This document shows positions 23,519-35,614 of a stretch of DNA of 64,000 nt, piece by piece. Origin of the DNA: Cryptomeria japonica (lineage: Eukaryota > Streptophyta > Pinopsida > Cupressales > Cupressaceae); assembly GCF_030272615.1 (NCBI RefSeq), contig NC_081405.1, positions 156,042,454-156,106,453 on the forward strand, given 5' to 3'. The stretch's first letter is position 1, and each line of letters starts with the position of its first letter. The translations under genes and the position numbers were made by a program. The notes below the pieces were generated by a model that saw only the letters and a program-made list of their open reading frames with translations, made no database searches and was not told the DNA's origin.

Positions 23519-24870
23519 GGAGAAATATTGGAGTCTTTGGTTGAGGTGTGGTTTATGATTTTATTTGACATGTTATGGCTTTTATTATGTTATGATACAC
23601 TCTTGATTGTGAATTAGAGTTTTGGCATGATACAATTATTTTATATGTTCATATGGAGCATGTGATCTCCTAGGAGGAGATGGGTAGATAATGTAGTCAT
23701 GTTTATGTTTTTAATTCCTAGGTTGGATATGAAAAATTGATCTTGGTGGTTATATTTATTTAAGTACTTGATCATTTTCTTGATTACTTCATGATAGCGT
23801 TATGTTGCATTTGGGGTTTGAAATTCTAGATTGATTAGTTACACTTGATCACATATACATGGATACTGAGTGAGGATTGAGTTCTCTTGTGATTAGAGAG
23901 ATGTGTTGAGATGGTTGATGGTTTTAGTAGGAAGACCAAGGTGATTTCACTTGGTATTGGACTTGAGAGTATTTTTAGAGTGAGCCATGATGACTCAAAT
24001 ATCTTAATGAGCATTCTCAATAACCACTCTTGGTCTATTCAATGATTTAAGTTACTTGAGAGGTATTTCCCATTATTCCTTTTAGGTGCGTTATGATTAT
24101 GCTTATCTTCTATAGATATGGACCTTGTGCTATGGATAGATGGATAGTTCTAAAGGATTCAATTTGAGAGATGTTTGGCATTATTTATCTTCTTGTGCAT
24201 TTGACTTGATTTTATGATGATGAGGATATTAGGAGATTGTTGGCTTGATGACAACCCAAATCATAATCACGAGCCACCAGACCCAACACAAGTAGAAACC
24301 ACTATCAATATGATCACTAAGGGACAATGAGGAATATAATCCCCACACAACACGAATAGAGACACCTTCTATAGAACCCAACACCAATGACATCCAAATG
24401 TAAGTGGAGAGGCACACAAGAGAGAGGGGACACAAACCCAACCATAGAAAGAGATCCTAGTAAGGAACCCTAACAATACCATAACTATTGGAAAAGAGCA
24501 TACATTGACCTAAAGGGAATCACCCACCAGAGGATGGGGCTCCAAGAGCTAGGCATACCAAGAGAAAATGATAGAAGCCATATAAAAATCTAAAAAGGCA
24601 AAATACCCCTTGTTGGCCAAAAGGGGGGACAAAAAAGAAAGAACACTGATATTCTTGCACCAACCCAATAGGGGGCAACAAGGATCAACTCACTTAGCTA
24701 GGTTGAGAGAGGAAGAGACCAACTAGAGAAGGAGAAATTGAAAGACCCAACCTTTGCAAACCCTAGGGAGAAAAAACAAGGCAAATAAAAGCCTCACAAT
24801 TAGCCAAGAAATAAACCCAACCCCATTTGGGTCACCATCACCTTCTTCACCCATTTCCTCTACAACATTT
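23519..24870. other. Non-coding stretch before the gypsy element
   Basis: No gene seen. Between 24240 and 24870 the plus strand becomes A- and C-rich (reverse complement T- and G-rich). A minus-strand frame at 24441-24229 ends in hydrophobic sequence and may be another LINE-like tail, but I cannot show it. Confidence 0.35.
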
Positions 24871-24875
24871 AAAAT

Positions 24876-25679
24876 TGAAGCAGTCACGACAAAAGAGTCC
24901 TCAAGGAGAGCAATTCAGACTGTGCAACAAGAGAAAACACAACATAAGAAACACAATGTGATGGAGACAATGCAAAATTAAACTTATATTATATCATGCA
25001 ATTCAAATACAAATTAGCTGACAACGTGCAGGCTATTAGATTCAGCACATAGGCCTAATTAGCAACATGCTCAAAATACAGTATCTAGCTCAAGAAAGAA
25101 TGCGAGCCAACTTCGGACCTCCTACCTTCTGATTAATCTCTATATTCTAGGATATGTCTACCATATGCTTAACTGCATTGATTTATATGATATTCATAGC
25201 TCTAGGATGATCCACATTGACTCAAGATGAAAACAATTACCGATGAAGAAGGTATAACGTGTAGAACCACAAGGTCAGCCTCTGCCAAGAGAATTCCTTC
25301 AAAAATAACATAGAATGATGTGCGGACCTAGGGAAGGTTGGTCACAAATGAAGGAACATTGGAGGATACGAAATTAGGCTCCACAAGATATAAAAATGAT
25401 TTGCAAGATTCTCCATTAGAAAATAGTTCCAAGCGGCTATGGTGCATAGGTCAAAAAATTGCCCCACATTCCGAAAGTGATAACTTGTCGAAAAAAGATC
25501 CAAATGACTTGCAGATGTAAGATAAGGTAGATGAACATGTCCACGAACAATATCTAGCTCCACAAGATCTGGAGATAAAACACAAAGAAACACATAAATA
25601 AATGTTGAAACTGCAAAACATAAAGAAAATGGTTTTGGTTGATGCAATATTGCCAAGAACCAGGGATGCTCATGCATTA
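24876..25679 (-). repeat. 3' LTR of the gypsy element
   Basis: On the plus strand it starts tgaagcagtcacgac and ends gatgctcatgcatta. The minus-strand start would therefore be TAATGCATGAG, a mutated form of the TGATGCAGGAG seen in the related element at 36425. It aligns with 30338-31077 along its length (gagtcctcaaggag, ttatattatatcatg, ggttgatgcaa). Confidence 0.88.
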
Positions 25680-25713
25680 GACATCTGGGGTTGATACAAA
25701 AAAAGTGAGTCCC

Positions 25714-26250
25714 TCACTTTGTGGGGGCTAGAGGAAAACCAAGATGGTCTACCTCAACTTGAGAAACCCATGATGAGTCTTCAACTTGTCTTTTCTTCCA
25801 CTTCACAAGATACTCTCTGTATTGCTTGCCTTTGGTGTTACAACTAATTCTTCTATCCAAAATATCTTCAATCTGGTCTGGTACCCTCTGGGGCATCTTC
25901 TTGTCCAATTTTGCTATGCTTTCCTCAGTAAATTCCACCTCATGATATTGATGTTGGTCTACAATGTTGAAAATAGGTGAAACGCCCAAGGTATCAGGTA
26001 ACTCCACTTCATATGCATTTCCAAAACTAAATTTCCTCAAGATCTTACAAGGTTCGGACTTCCTCATCTTCAACTTACTATAGGTACCAACTGGAAATCT
26101 TTCTTTTATCAGATACACCATCACTTCATCTCCAACTTCGAATTCATTGTGTCTCCTCTTTTCATTCGTCTTCTCCTTATAGCTACTCTTCATGTCCTCC
26201 AAATGTTGTTTGACCTGATTATGTACTATATTCATATGTTCTACAAACAC
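25714..26250 (-). pseudogene. Gypsy integrase C-terminus and chromodomain
   Basis: The 178-codon frame begins in the integrase C-terminal region (FVEHMNIVHNQVKQHLEDMK, then FEVGDEVMVYLIKERFPVGT, the GPY/F-type module). It ends in a chromodomain: IEDILDRRISC, then REYLVKWKKRQVEDSSWVSQ. The usual chromodomain signature is a strand ending in YLVKWxGxxxxxxTWE. Here Gly is Lys and the closing TWE is SWV, so the methyl-lysine cage is incomplete. The frame has no internal stop, making it the best preserved part of the element. Confidence 0.9.
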
Positions 26251-27000
26251 TTATGCTTCTACACTCCTTTTATCCTCATTACTGATATCCCTTAACTCTA
26301 ATGTGTCTCTAGGGTGTACTCTGGTAACAATCTCAAAGGGTGTTCTTTTGTTACTCCTTTTCACTAAATTGTTGTAGGCAAACTCTGCTTGTGCAAGAAC
26401 CAAGTGCAACTTCTAGTTTTGTCTCCAACTAAGCATCTGTTTAAATTCCCCAAACTCCTATTTACTACTTCTATCTATCCATCAGTATGTGGGTGAAAAG
26501 TAGAATTGAATTTCAAATCTTTCTTCATCTTCTTCTAAAGTGTTCTCCAAAAATATCCAACAAATTTAGTGCCTCTGTCAGAAACTATGTTCTTAGGTAA
26601 TCCATGTAGTCTCACCACCTCCTTGAAAAATAAGTCATCTATATGCACAACATCCGTTGTCTTCTTACATGGTATGAAATGTGCCATCTTTGAGAATCTA
26701 TCCACCACCACAAATAAAGAATCATTTTCTCTCCGTGTCTTAGGAAATCCAAGTATGAAATTCATGCTTATGTTCTCCCAAGGTCTCTCTAGAACTGTTA
26801 AAGGCTTATATAATCCAACATTTTGATTGCTACCTTTTGCAAGTTGACAAATTATATAGCTGTGAACAAATTTCCTAACATCCTTATGAATATGAGGCCA
26901 AAAGTAATTCTCACTAACCAAGTCTACTATCTTATCAACACCAAAATGTCATGCTAATCCTCCACTATGCTTCTCTTTTATCAGGTTTTCCCTCATAAAG
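26251..27000 (-). pseudogene. Gypsy integrase zinc-binding region and catalytic core
   Basis: The open part (26921-26535) reads ENYFWPHIHKDVRKFVHSYI, ICQLAKGSNQN, FPKTRRENDSLFVVVDRFSK and GLPKNIVSDRGTKFVGYFW. These match the HHCC zinc-binding end and the DDE core of gypsy integrase. Two key positions are lost. The first Cys of CxxCQxxK is Tyr (SYIICQ), and the first catalytic Asp of the MDFxxGLP block is Asn (MNFILGFP). The second Asp (SDRG) is present. Upstream and downstream parts continue in other frames up to the RNase H region and down to 26251. Confidence 0.9.
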
Positions 27001-27044
27001 CTCCGAGGTATACACAACTGATTTCCTTTGAACAACATCTCATC

Positions 27045-27560
27045 TTAAATGAAATAATCTAGCCACTTACTCCTATCCATCACAATAGGTTTTATGCAAG
27101 CTCTCCAAGGTTCTAGAAAATCAAGATCACTCTCATACAAGTTCTTCAATTTTGCAAAACCCAATACTCCCACTCTCATCTCTGTAAACAAGTTTCTCCT
27201 CCTACTTAAGGCATTAACAACTTTATTTGATTTTCCACTTCTATGCTTCAAAACAAAGGTATAACTTTGCAAGAACTCCACCCATCTCATATGTCTTTGA
27301 TTCAGCTTTCCTTGATTACTCAGATATGGCAAAGCTTGATGATCGATATACAACATAAACTCCTTAGTCAGTAAATAATGTCTCCACTTCTTTAATGATT
27401 CAATTATTGCATAAAAATATTTATCATACACATAATATCTTCTTCTTTCATCATTCTACTTTTCACTGAAATAAGCTACTGGTCTTCCCTCTTGATTCAA
27501 CACTACTACAATTGCATTCCCACTTTCATCACAATCCACTTGAAATACCTTGCTAAAATC
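27045..27560 (-). pseudogene. Gypsy RNase H domain
   Basis: The frame reads YFYAIIESLKKWRHYLLTKE, FMLYIDHQALPYLSNQGKLN, then RWVEFLQSYTFVLKHRSGKS and NKVVNALSRR. This is the typical gypsy RNase H (family form: YxxxxxELxAIVxAL, TDHxSLxYL, NxxADALSRR). The terminal block has VVN in place of the usual VAD, losing a catalytic Asp. The N-terminal third lies between 27431 and 27560, in a shifted frame beyond a stop ([10 protein letters not shown]-type strand). Confidence 0.88.
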
Positions 27561-27578
27561 CGGTAAATCCAACACATG

Positions 27579-28411
27579 CTACTCTGTCATCTTTTTCTTC
27601 AACAACTCAAAACTCTTATTTGCACTAGATTGCAACTTGAAATCCTTCCTATCTCCTCTCATTGTTTTTGTCATAGGGATACAAATTGAACTGAAATTTC
27701 TGATGAACTTCCGATAGAAACTAGCCAACCCATGAAATGATCTTACCTCCCCAATTCTTTCTAGTGTAGGCCAATCAACAATTTCTCTTATCTTCTCAGG
27801 ATCCATCTTGAACCCATTCACATATATCACAAATCCCAAATAGAATAGTTCTTCCTTCATGAAAATACACTTCTTAATATTTATAAGCAACTTTTCTTCT
27901 CTCAACCTCTGCAAAACTTGTCTCAAATGCAACATATGTTCTTCTTTTGTCTTACTAAAAATCAAGATGTCATCTAAGTACACAATAACAAACTTACCCA
28001 ATAATTTCTTCAATACCTCATTCATCAACCTCATGAAAGTACTCAATGCATTAGTTAGTCTAAAAGGCATCACCGACCATTCATACTGTCCTTCATTTAT
28101 CTTGAATGTTGTCTTCCACTCATCTCCTTCTCTGATTTTGATTTGATGGTATCCACTTTTCAAGTCTATCATTGTGTAATATTTGGCTTCACTCAAACAA
28201 TCTATTATGTCATCCATCTTATGAAAAGGAAATCAATACTTCACTATGATCTTGTTTATTTATCTAGAGTTGGTACACATCGTCCATTCCCCATTCTTCT
28301 TAGGTACTAATACTGCTAGAACTGCACAAGGGCTCAAACTTTCTTTGAATAAATGTTTCCTTAATAACTCTTCACTTGTCTATTCAACTCCTTATTTTCC
28401 GCTGGTGTCAT
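27579..28411 (-). pseudogene. Gypsy reverse transcriptase
   Basis: The 212-codon open frame (28217-27579) carries YTMIDLKSGYHQIKI, the block MPFRLTNALSTFMRLMN and the catalytic FVIVYLDDILIFS with both aspartates. Then come KCIFMKEELFYLGFVI and SFHGLASFYRKFIRNFS. These are RT blocks 3 to 7 in gypsy order. The FGLTNAPATF-like block reads FRLTNALSTF. The N-terminal fingers (28411-28218) are in a separate, interrupted frame containing FGIPKKNGEWTMC-like sequence on the minus strand. The active site survives, but neighbouring stops make it non-functional. Confidence 0.93.
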
Positions 28412-29190
28412 CTAGTGTGCTGCTTTATTAGGCAAACTAGCTCCAAGAATCAGGTCCATGCAATGAATGATACTTCTCATAGGTGGTAATCCCTCAGGTA
28501 CATTATCTAAAATGATGTTTCCATACTCCATCAACAACTCTGGTTGTTCTTCTTCATGCTCCAAATTTTTAGTCTTCTTAGGAACTAAAGCAAAACACAT
28601 ATTCTCATGTCTTATGCCATCCAAGAATGTCCTTCCATCTACTAAACAAATTCTAGCATTAGTACAAATTTCACACCTCAAAGGTTCCTCCAGAGGTAAC
28701 AAGGTTTGTTTCATCCCATTTGCAACAATAGTGTATATGTTCTTTCTTCCATCATGTATTGCTTGTCTATCATATTGCCAAGGTCTACTCAACAAGATAT
28801 GACATACATCCATAGGCATAATATCACACAAAAATTCATCATAATAAGATCCAATCTTCAATTTTACCAAACATTGTTCACTTACTAATACCTTATGATC
28901 ATCCCAAATCTATTCTATCTGATAAGGCTTAGGATGCCTCAATCTCTCCAAATTTAGCTTATTCACCATCTCTTCTGAAACAAGGTTGTCAGTACTATCA
29001 CGATTAATTATAACTTTACAACACTTACCGACTACTTTACATCTTTTCTAGAACAAATTCTTCCTCTGTAAGGGTTCTTGCTCACCTTTGGTATGGTACA
29101 ATACTCTTCTCATCATCAGTAACTCTCCATCCTTTGGTCTGTTAGCTGATTTGGTAGGTTCTTCTTCCACCAATGTTGCTCTTCCATGGT
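28412..29190 (-). pseudogene. Gypsy aspartic protease region
   Basis: The frame at 28870-28412 holds YDEFLCDIMPMDVCHILLSR and PWQYDRQAIHDGRKN, the C-terminal half of the retroviral-type protease as found in plant gypsy elements (DVxxMxxxHxLLGRPW). The N-terminal catalytic half is around 28980-28880 in an interrupted frame (VIINRDSTDNLVSEE on the minus strand). There the usual DSG/DTG appears as DST. The protease would release gag and pol proteins from the precursor. Confidence 0.8.
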
Positions 29191-29193
29191 TCT

Positions 29194-30224
29194 CTATCTT
29201 CTTTCATTGAAAAGCACAATGCCGTTCTCCTCCAAATTTAAAGAAGGTTCCTCTAAACACTCTCTTTTCCTGTCTTCTGTCTTCTTTTTCATAATCCTCA
29301 TTTCGGTAACCATCATTTTAGTTTCTCTAGTAAAAATTTCTATCATCCCTCCAGTATGAATTACCATCTTTGCCAACTTCCTTATCTTTTTTCTGATCTA
29401 CATAGGGTCCTCTTCCTCCAGTATATGATCTTCCTCCCTGAAATCTTCCTCCTCTACCTCTTTGCTTCTGCTCATGTCTTTTATTCAAATTCTCATCCAC
29501 CTTCAGGGCATACTGATAAGATTCCTCAATGCTCTGCAACTTGTTTAAAATGAGTTCAATCAACATCCGCAACCCATTCAAATATCTAGCAACTTGTTCA
29601 ATCTCATCATCAGTGTGTCCGGATCTGATATTCAACTTGTAGAATGCTTCAGTATATTCCTTCGCACTAGATTCCTTTTTCTTCAGGTTCTGCAACTTTC
29701 AGAACATATTCGCTTGATAATGAACAACATGAACTTTGATTTCAACTTTCTAACCATCCGCTCCCAATATTTGACATTATCTTTACCTCTTCTTTATCTA
29801 TCTACCTGCAAATGTTACCACCAAAGAGATGCATGTCCTTTCAACTTGGTACAAGCATATTTCACCTTTCTATCTTCTGCGGTGTTCTCAAAATCAAAAT
29901 ACTTTTCCATCTCCATGATCCAATCAAGCAATTCATCTGAATCTAACTTGCCAGCACAATCTAGTGGGTTAAAATGTGTCTAGTATTCACTCTTGTCAAG
30001 GCTCTTCTGAACCTCTCTTCTTCCAGATCATTCACCAATCGATTTTATCCTTCTTCTCCCGCCTCTACTTCCTCTTCATCATTGCTCACATCTTCAACAT
30101 GTCGACCTCTTCTCTGGGCCATTTCAAAAAGTTCTAATTGGGCTGCAATTCCTCTCAACATTTCCATCACAATAGGGTCTACATTGCCACGTGCTCCACC
30201 ACCTCTAGCATTTCTCTGTGCCAT
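29194..30224 (-). pseudogene. Gypsy gag
   Basis: The ATG at 30224-30222 opens MAQRNARGGGARGN, followed by an acidic stretch, LDWIMEMEKYFDFENTAEDR and KYACTKLKGHASLWW. These are Retrotrans_gag blocks. After frame changes it continues in the 122-codon frame (29695-29327: RKKESSAKEYTEAFYKLNI-like and RYLNGLR) and an Arg/Gly-rich basic region (RGRGGRFQGGRSYTGGRG) that would bind RNA. The zinc knuckle is degraded to FFKFGGERHCAF at about 29240-29200. The start fits well because it is the first ATG after the primer binding site. Confidence 0.85.
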
Positions 30225-30323
30225 CTTTCATGCAAGTCCTCTGTAGCTTCAGGTTGGATCCTCAATTCTGTCACCCCACAATGAAATTCTTACAAGATTC
30301 TGCAATCTCCGAAATGAAAAATC

Positions 30324-30335
30324 GTTCTGATACCA
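30324..30335 (-). other. Primer binding site of the gypsy element
   Basis: Plus-strand gttctgatacca is the reverse complement of tggtatcagaac, a tRNA-Met-type site with one change from the common tggtatcagagc. It sits two bases from the LTR edge at 30338. Confidence 0.8.
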
Positions 30336-30337
30336 CT

Positions 30338-31077
30338 TGAAGTAGTCATGATAGGAGAGTCCTCAAGGAGAAGAGTCTGGACTGTGAAGCAAGAGTAAAC
30401 ATAACAGAATTAACACAATGTGATGGAGGCAATGCAAAATCAAACTTATATTATATCATGGAATTTAGATACAAACTGGCTGGCAATAATGCAGGCTATC
30501 AGATTTGGCACACATGTCTCATTACAAACATGCTCAAAATACAGTATACAGCTCAAGCAAGAATGCGAGACAAGCTGGACCTCCTACCTTCTGATTAATC
30601 TCTATATTCTAGGATCTGTCTACCATATGCTTAGTTACATTGAAGAATGTGTAAAGTGTAGAACCACAAGGACAGCCTCCGCCAAGAGAATTCCTCCGGA
30701 AATAACATAGAATGATGTGCGGACCAAGGGGAAGGTTGGCCTCAAATGAAGGAACATTAGAGGATACGAAATTAGCCTCTGCAAGCTACCAAAATGATTC
30801 TCAAGATTCTCCATTAGCAAATAGGTCCAAGCGACTTTGATGCATAGGTCAGAAAAATGTCCCACATTCCAGAAGCAATAACTTACCAGAAAAAGATCCA
30901 AATGACCTGCAGACCTAGGATAAGGTAGATGAACATGTCCATGAACAAAATCTAGCTCCACAAGATCTGGTGAGAAAATACAGAGAAACGTAGAAAGAAA
31001 TGCTGAAACTACAAAATAGTAAGAAAATATTTTTGGTTGATGCAAGATTGCCAAAAACTAGGGATGATCCTACATAA
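30338..31077 (-). repeat. 5' LTR of the gypsy element
   Basis: On the plus strand it begins tgaagtagtcatg after the primer binding site and ends gatgatcctacataa before the target duplication aaaat. It is about 64 bp shorter than the 3' LTR because of scattered deletions. Confidence 0.88.
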
Positions 31078-31082
31078 AAAAT

Positions 31083-32059
31083 CCTACCACTCTTTCCTAC
31101 ACTCTTGCTAGCCATTAACATTTATCTTGTTAACTCTTAAATAATTAAATTATAATAAAGTTTAAGAATTGTGAATTAAGTTGACACTCCAGAACTTTTA
31201 AGATTTAGGGTTTGTTGGTGCTTTATTTATTAGCACTTTGTTTTGACTATTTTACTTTGTAAGGGTTTGGGACCCTAGTTTTTTCTAGATGATTAAGATT
31301 AGAAACATAATATATCCCCTAACATTTTTTTGCACATGAATGATGTACAAGGAATTGTAGGAGACAAAAAAATATAATATGAAATATAAATATAACCTAC
31401 GAATGGAATCACATAAATCATGTTAAGTAATAGGTGTAATTGAATGCATCATTTTTTTAATGCCCTAAAAAAAAATTATGGACACAACACAATATACAAT
31501 ACCATCCACAAGTAACTTAAATAACTTATAATTTTTTTATAAGTTTCATAATAGAGACTTATGCTAACAATAATTTATTACACCAGTTAACTAGTAGTTA
31601 CCTAGTTTAAAAGATCAATTTAAAAATAATCACTTATTATCTCTTTTCAATTAACAAGAATAATATATCCTTTCCTATCTTAGTTCTCCTTGCATCACCT
31701 CGTAAGTTTTTTTTCATGCCCATCTCTAATAAATTGTACCTACAAGATGTATGTGCAACTAGATGCACGTCGTAAGATCATATCAATAGTTAAACATGAA
31801 ATTATCAAGTCACATCCTAACCCCACTTTAGATAGAGTAGTTGGTTCAATATGCCATAACTAGATTTATAAAGGTAAGCATAAAATTCATAACATCAAGA
31901 CAACACAATTAAATTCAAAGATTTTTTTTAAAAAGATAGCATTTAAGAACTTGACATATGTTTTGGGGTTCATCCATGATGGTATTGACTATGCAATAAT
32001 ATTAGGGGTTTCATAGTTCAATTATTTGACCTTCATAGTTCAACTTTTGAAAAATATTT
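31083..32059. other. Non-coding stretch between the two gypsy elements
   Basis: AT-rich with no ORF or defined repeat. Confidence 0.5.
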
Positions 32060-32490
32060 TTGATCTAGAAGGAAAAGAAATTAATGGGTATTTCTTGAAT
32101 CATCTAATTATGACATCGAATGATTGACAAAAGCCAACACTTCAATTAAAAGAGCATTTATACATATGCCAAGAAAATCACAAAGAATCAAGCCACCATG
32201 AATATGAATTTGGAGCTAAGGATATGTGCAAACGGCCAAATAGTTAACACAACCACAAGGATTAACACATAAAGAAATTAGAAAAGGTCATACTACAATA
32301 TCTCAAATTGGTAGTCTTGCCTTGAAAAAGATAAATGAGCAAAAAGAAAGGATGGTAAGGATACAAGACATGAGCCCTAGTTGAAATATTTCTTGTTGAT
32401 TATTGATGTTTAAGTCATCTAGACATTGTGTAGAGTTAAGAGATGAGATGAAATCTTCATTTTTAAGGTATGAAATTATAATGACAATGA
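32060..32490. repeat. Dispersed repeat, copy 1 (second copy at 38545-38965)
   Basis: About 430 bp aligns in the same orientation with 38545-38965. Shared phrases include catctaattatgacatc, aattaaaagagcat, accatgaatatgaatttgga and cttgttgattattgatgttt. The minus strand of both copies holds LNINNQQEI then QLGxMSC and TIL, but neither has a long frame. The family is not recognised. Confidence 0.75.
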
Positions 32491-32559
32491 ACAATGAACA
32501 TATTGTGGATGTGATGATGTGCCATCTTAATGATAATGAACATCTATTTATCTTATTGA

Positions 32560-32747
32560 CAATGTAAACATCTATTTATCTCACTAACAATGATCATAAT
32601 ATGGATGTGATGATGTGCCATCTTCTTCACATGTCATCTCCACAATCCAAGATGATGTGATATCTTCTTCTTCAGTCCAATATGCACAATCAAAGATAAT
32701 GCATCATCTCCTTCACATGCTATTTCCCTTTGAAAAGCTTTTCTTAG
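32560..32747 (+). pseudogene. Left part of an ORF1-like pseudogene split by the gag-protease gypsy element
   Basis: The plus frame ending at the insertion reads SSPSHAISL, a stop, then KAFLS. It joins in frame across the target duplication cttag to SPKKHKPNLGCDTPP at 36431. The joined Ser/Pro/Lys linker is similar in character to SSLSPASSNVGSSKK in the minus-strand ORF1-like pseudogene at 19400. The frame continuity is seen; the family link is inference. The segment also contains a short direct repeat of gtggatgtgatgatgtgcc at about 32504 and 32603. Confidence 0.35.
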
Positions 32748-33526
32748 TGGTGCAGCCATAATCTGGTGAGTCCTCAAAGAGAACAAAATAGATCATGCAG
32801 TAAGAGTAGCACAATGGAAGCAACAATAACACATTGAAAAATAACAGAATTGGATTTCTGCATCACCTTATATTTATCATAGATCATCTGGCAATCAACA
32901 GGTTACATGCAGGCTAACAAGCCAGAATACAATTCATCTGGATCTTTGAGGGACCTCCGAATTATCAATCTCGTAACTAGGAACTCATAAACCTCTCCTT
33001 CCTATAAAAGATCTCATATAAAATATTTATACCCTCTAGAACATATTCGGGTCGGCCACAAAAGATTATATTTACAAAGACAAGAAAATGAAATGTGCAA
33101 ATAGGTCGGTCCCAAGAATGAAAGGAAATGTCTACAGAAAAGAACAACCAAGGAGCACAGATCAATAGGAAGGTCGGCCAAGGACTCAATGTCATCGAGA
33201 AAGACCCCAAATAGATCCACACACCAAGAGATCGTTCTGCATTAGAAGAAATCAACAAATAGTCGTTAAGCCCAAAAATTGCTTCGGGAACCTAGAAAAG
33301 TCAAGCCAAAAGCAACATCTCACTGGTAAAGAACCCAAAAGGATTGAAAATATAGAATTAAGCAGAAGAAAACGCTTGGAAACTGAAAATCTGATCTGCA
33401 ATGAAAAGTAACTAGCTACCGAAAGAACACATAAACTAAAACACTGAACTTGAATAGAACAAAACTGAAAGGAAATATTTTTGGTTGATGCAAGATTGCT
33501 CAAAGATCGGAGATGCTCCTGCATGA
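32748..33526 (-). repeat. 3' LTR of the gag-protease gypsy element
   Basis: On the plus strand, starts tggtgcagccataatctgg and ends gatgctcctgcatga. It matches 35615-36425 throughout, apart from about 30 bp missing relative to that copy; the copy at 35800-35840 has an extra stretch reading accgacaaccaactgg. Confidence 0.88.
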
Positions 33527-33754
33527 GACACCCCAGGTAGAAAGAGATGTTCCATGAGAGGCAACTCATGAACATCGAAAAGGACTCGAGATATAGACTC
33601 CATACTCATTTCTGATCCAAATATCTTCTTTATCTGCAAATTTCTTTCTTAGCTCCTCTAGAACCTCAATCAGATTCTCTAACTCCTGACCCTCTTGATT
33701 TCTTTTTTCCCGCTTTAGACCTGCACGTTGTCTTTGACTAATGATCCCTTTCTT

Positions 33755-34640
33755 CTATGACTCTAATTTATTACCGCCACAAGACCTCATCGGGTCTGCC
33801 GCCATAGCCTTGTTGCCATCTGATTTCTTCTTACCATCAGACTTATCTATTAGACCCTTCTGCAATTCTATGCTACCTTTTGGTATAACCTCAGCAACCA
33901 GTTTCTCTTTAGTGCGACTTTTTCCAAGACTTAGATTCCTCACTTCCTTCTCTTTCCCCTTCAAAGAAACCAATGTGAACTTCTGCCCATCCTTATCAAT
34001 AGTGACTAAGTTTCTTCTATAGTCATAAATAGCTCCTCTATCAAACTACCGAGGTCTTCCCAACAAGACATGACAAGCACTCATAGATACAACATCACAC
34101 AAGACCTCATCCCTGAAATGTCCAATATTAAATTGCACCAAACACTACTCCTTTACTTCTAACTTTTGATCATCTTGTAACCAACTTACCTTGTAAGGAC
34201 AAGGGTGTTTAAGACTCTTCAATCCAAGCTTCACTAACATCTCCTCAGATACCAAATTATTAGTACTCCCACTATCCACAATAGCCTTGCAACACTTGCC
34301 ACCTGATTTGCACATAGTCCGAAAAAGACTCCTTCTTTGAGTAGGTCCAGTAACTTCACTGCTCTGCTCCATCATCTCTTTTGAACATAAGGGATTCTCC
34401 TTTCTCTGGTGTACATTCAGCTCTAGTAACTTCAGCTTCCTGATCCTTATTCGCCACACAACTTCTTGGCATTCCCTACTAACATTCATAAAATCTATGT
34501 CCAGTTTCCCCACACTGGAAACATCTTCCCAAAAATTCTTTGCTGCTATTGCCACTCCCTTTCCTCTATGTTTTCTGATCTGGTTCTTTATTCCACTTAG
34601 GTTTTGACTCTTCTTTAACATTCTTCTTCTCTATACTCAT
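33755..34640 (-). pseudogene. Aspartic protease of the short gypsy element
   Basis: The minus strand (frame 34621-34145) reads KCCKAIVDSGSTNNLVSEEM and LVKLGLKSLKHPCPYKVSWL. It carries the DSG catalytic triad of the retroviral-type protease, still intact. After a stop it continues with FRDEVLCDVVSMSACHVLLG and RPR, the second half of the fold. The final Lys-rich part (33973-33755) has a frame of SLGKSRTKEKLVAEVIPKGS type and ends at 33755. Immediately beyond this the sequence passes without RT into the 3' end. Confidence 0.85.
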
Positions 34641-35440
34641 CTGTCCCTTGAATATATCCTTCTCTCTAGGGTTATTCTGCTATCTTCTTCTCACCTTCTC
34701 CTCAGCCTTCAAAGTATACTAGTAAGCTTCCTCAACTGTGAAAATATTTAACATACTCATTTCATCTTGAATTTCAAATGCAAGTCCATTTTGTACCTTG
34801 CCACCTTTTCTCTATCCATCTCTCTATGTCCAAATTAGATCATTACTTTGTAAAAATCCTTGGTATAGTCTTTCACAGTCATGTTTCTCTACTTTAAGTT
34901 TTGCAACTTCTTGAACAAATCCAAATCATACTCTCTTGGAATGAGCTTAGCCTTCAATCTCGCTACCACTTGTCTCCACCGGGTGATCTTCATTTTACCA
35001 TTCTCCACTCTATCTCTCTGCAACTCTTTCCACAACAAGGTAACATGCCCTTTCAATTTAGTTTGTGCCAACCCAACCCTCTGCGGATCCTTAACATCCT
35101 CAAATTTAAAGTAGTCCTCCAACTCTTTGATCCAATCAATCAAGTCTTCTGCATTTAGCATCCCGGAAAAGTTTGAAGCCTCAACTTTATGTATTTTACT
35201 TGCTTCTTCCACTGCTCTCATAAATATTTCTTCTCTTCCATCTTCCGATCCTTCAACCTCTTCTTCTTCAAGCTCTTCTCCATCTTTTTCCTATTCATCC
35301 TCAGACTCCGGATTCCTCCGCAAACTAGCCAATTCTTTCCAAATCTCATTCCTCATCTCATTCTTGAAATCCTCCATGATTTGATCTACCCTCTGGGGGT
35401 TCATCCTTCTAGGCGACATCTCCTCCCTTGTTAAGGTGAA
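34641..35440 (-). pseudogene. Gag of the short gypsy element
   Basis: The 110-codon frame (35221-34889) reads KVEASNFSGMLNAEDLIDWI, KELEDYFKFEDVKDPQRVGL and KLKGHVTLLWKELQRDR, then RWRQVVARLKAKLIPREYD. This is the Retrotrans_gag domain (LNAEDLIDWL, KLKGxAxxWW, W..L...F.P). The upstream acidic region (35440-35222) has Glu/Asp-rich sequence. The zinc-knuckle region downstream (34888-34641) is in broken frames and not clearly recognisable. Compared with the gag at 29194-30224 it has the same domain order, with strong sequence divergence. Confidence 0.88.
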
Positions 35441-35600
35441 CTGCCTCAACTCGGCGATCTGACTGCTGGTTTCAATTTCCTCACACTCGGAAATCTATTG
35501 AACACACTCGTAGCCTACCTCCACTTGATTATATGTTCACCCAAAGGAATGCCTACCTCAAGGTTCACAACTAGGTCTTCCACCAACCGATTCATAACCT

Positions 35601-35612
35601 GCTCTGATACCA
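35601..35612 (-). other. Primer binding site of the short gypsy element
   Basis: gctctgatacca on the plus strand, the reverse complement of tggtatcagagc, two bases from the LTR edge at 35615. Confidence 0.85.
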
Positions 35613-35614
35613 CT

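Larger units (their letters stand above)
24876..31077 (-). mobile_element. Ty3/gypsy chromodomain retrotransposon (degenerate), minus strand
   Basis: This is a 6.2-kb element with both LTRs (24876-25679 and 30338-31077) and the target duplication aaaat on each side (24871-24875, 31078-31082). On the minus strand the order is 5' LTR, primer binding site, gag, protease, reverse transcriptase, RNase H, integrase, chromodomain, 3' LTR. Integrase following RNase H is the gypsy order. The chromodomain marks it as the chromovirus branch of plant gypsy elements, in which this domain directs integration toward particular chromatin. Multiple stops and frameshifts in every domain show that it is dead. 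The LTR lengths (804 and 740 bp) differ by indels, which fits an old insertion. Confidence 0.93.

Noticed and set aside
23835-24441. Minus-strand ORFs between the solo LTR and the gypsy element
   Set aside because: Short, hydrophobic and without motifs; only a vague resemblance to LINE tails.
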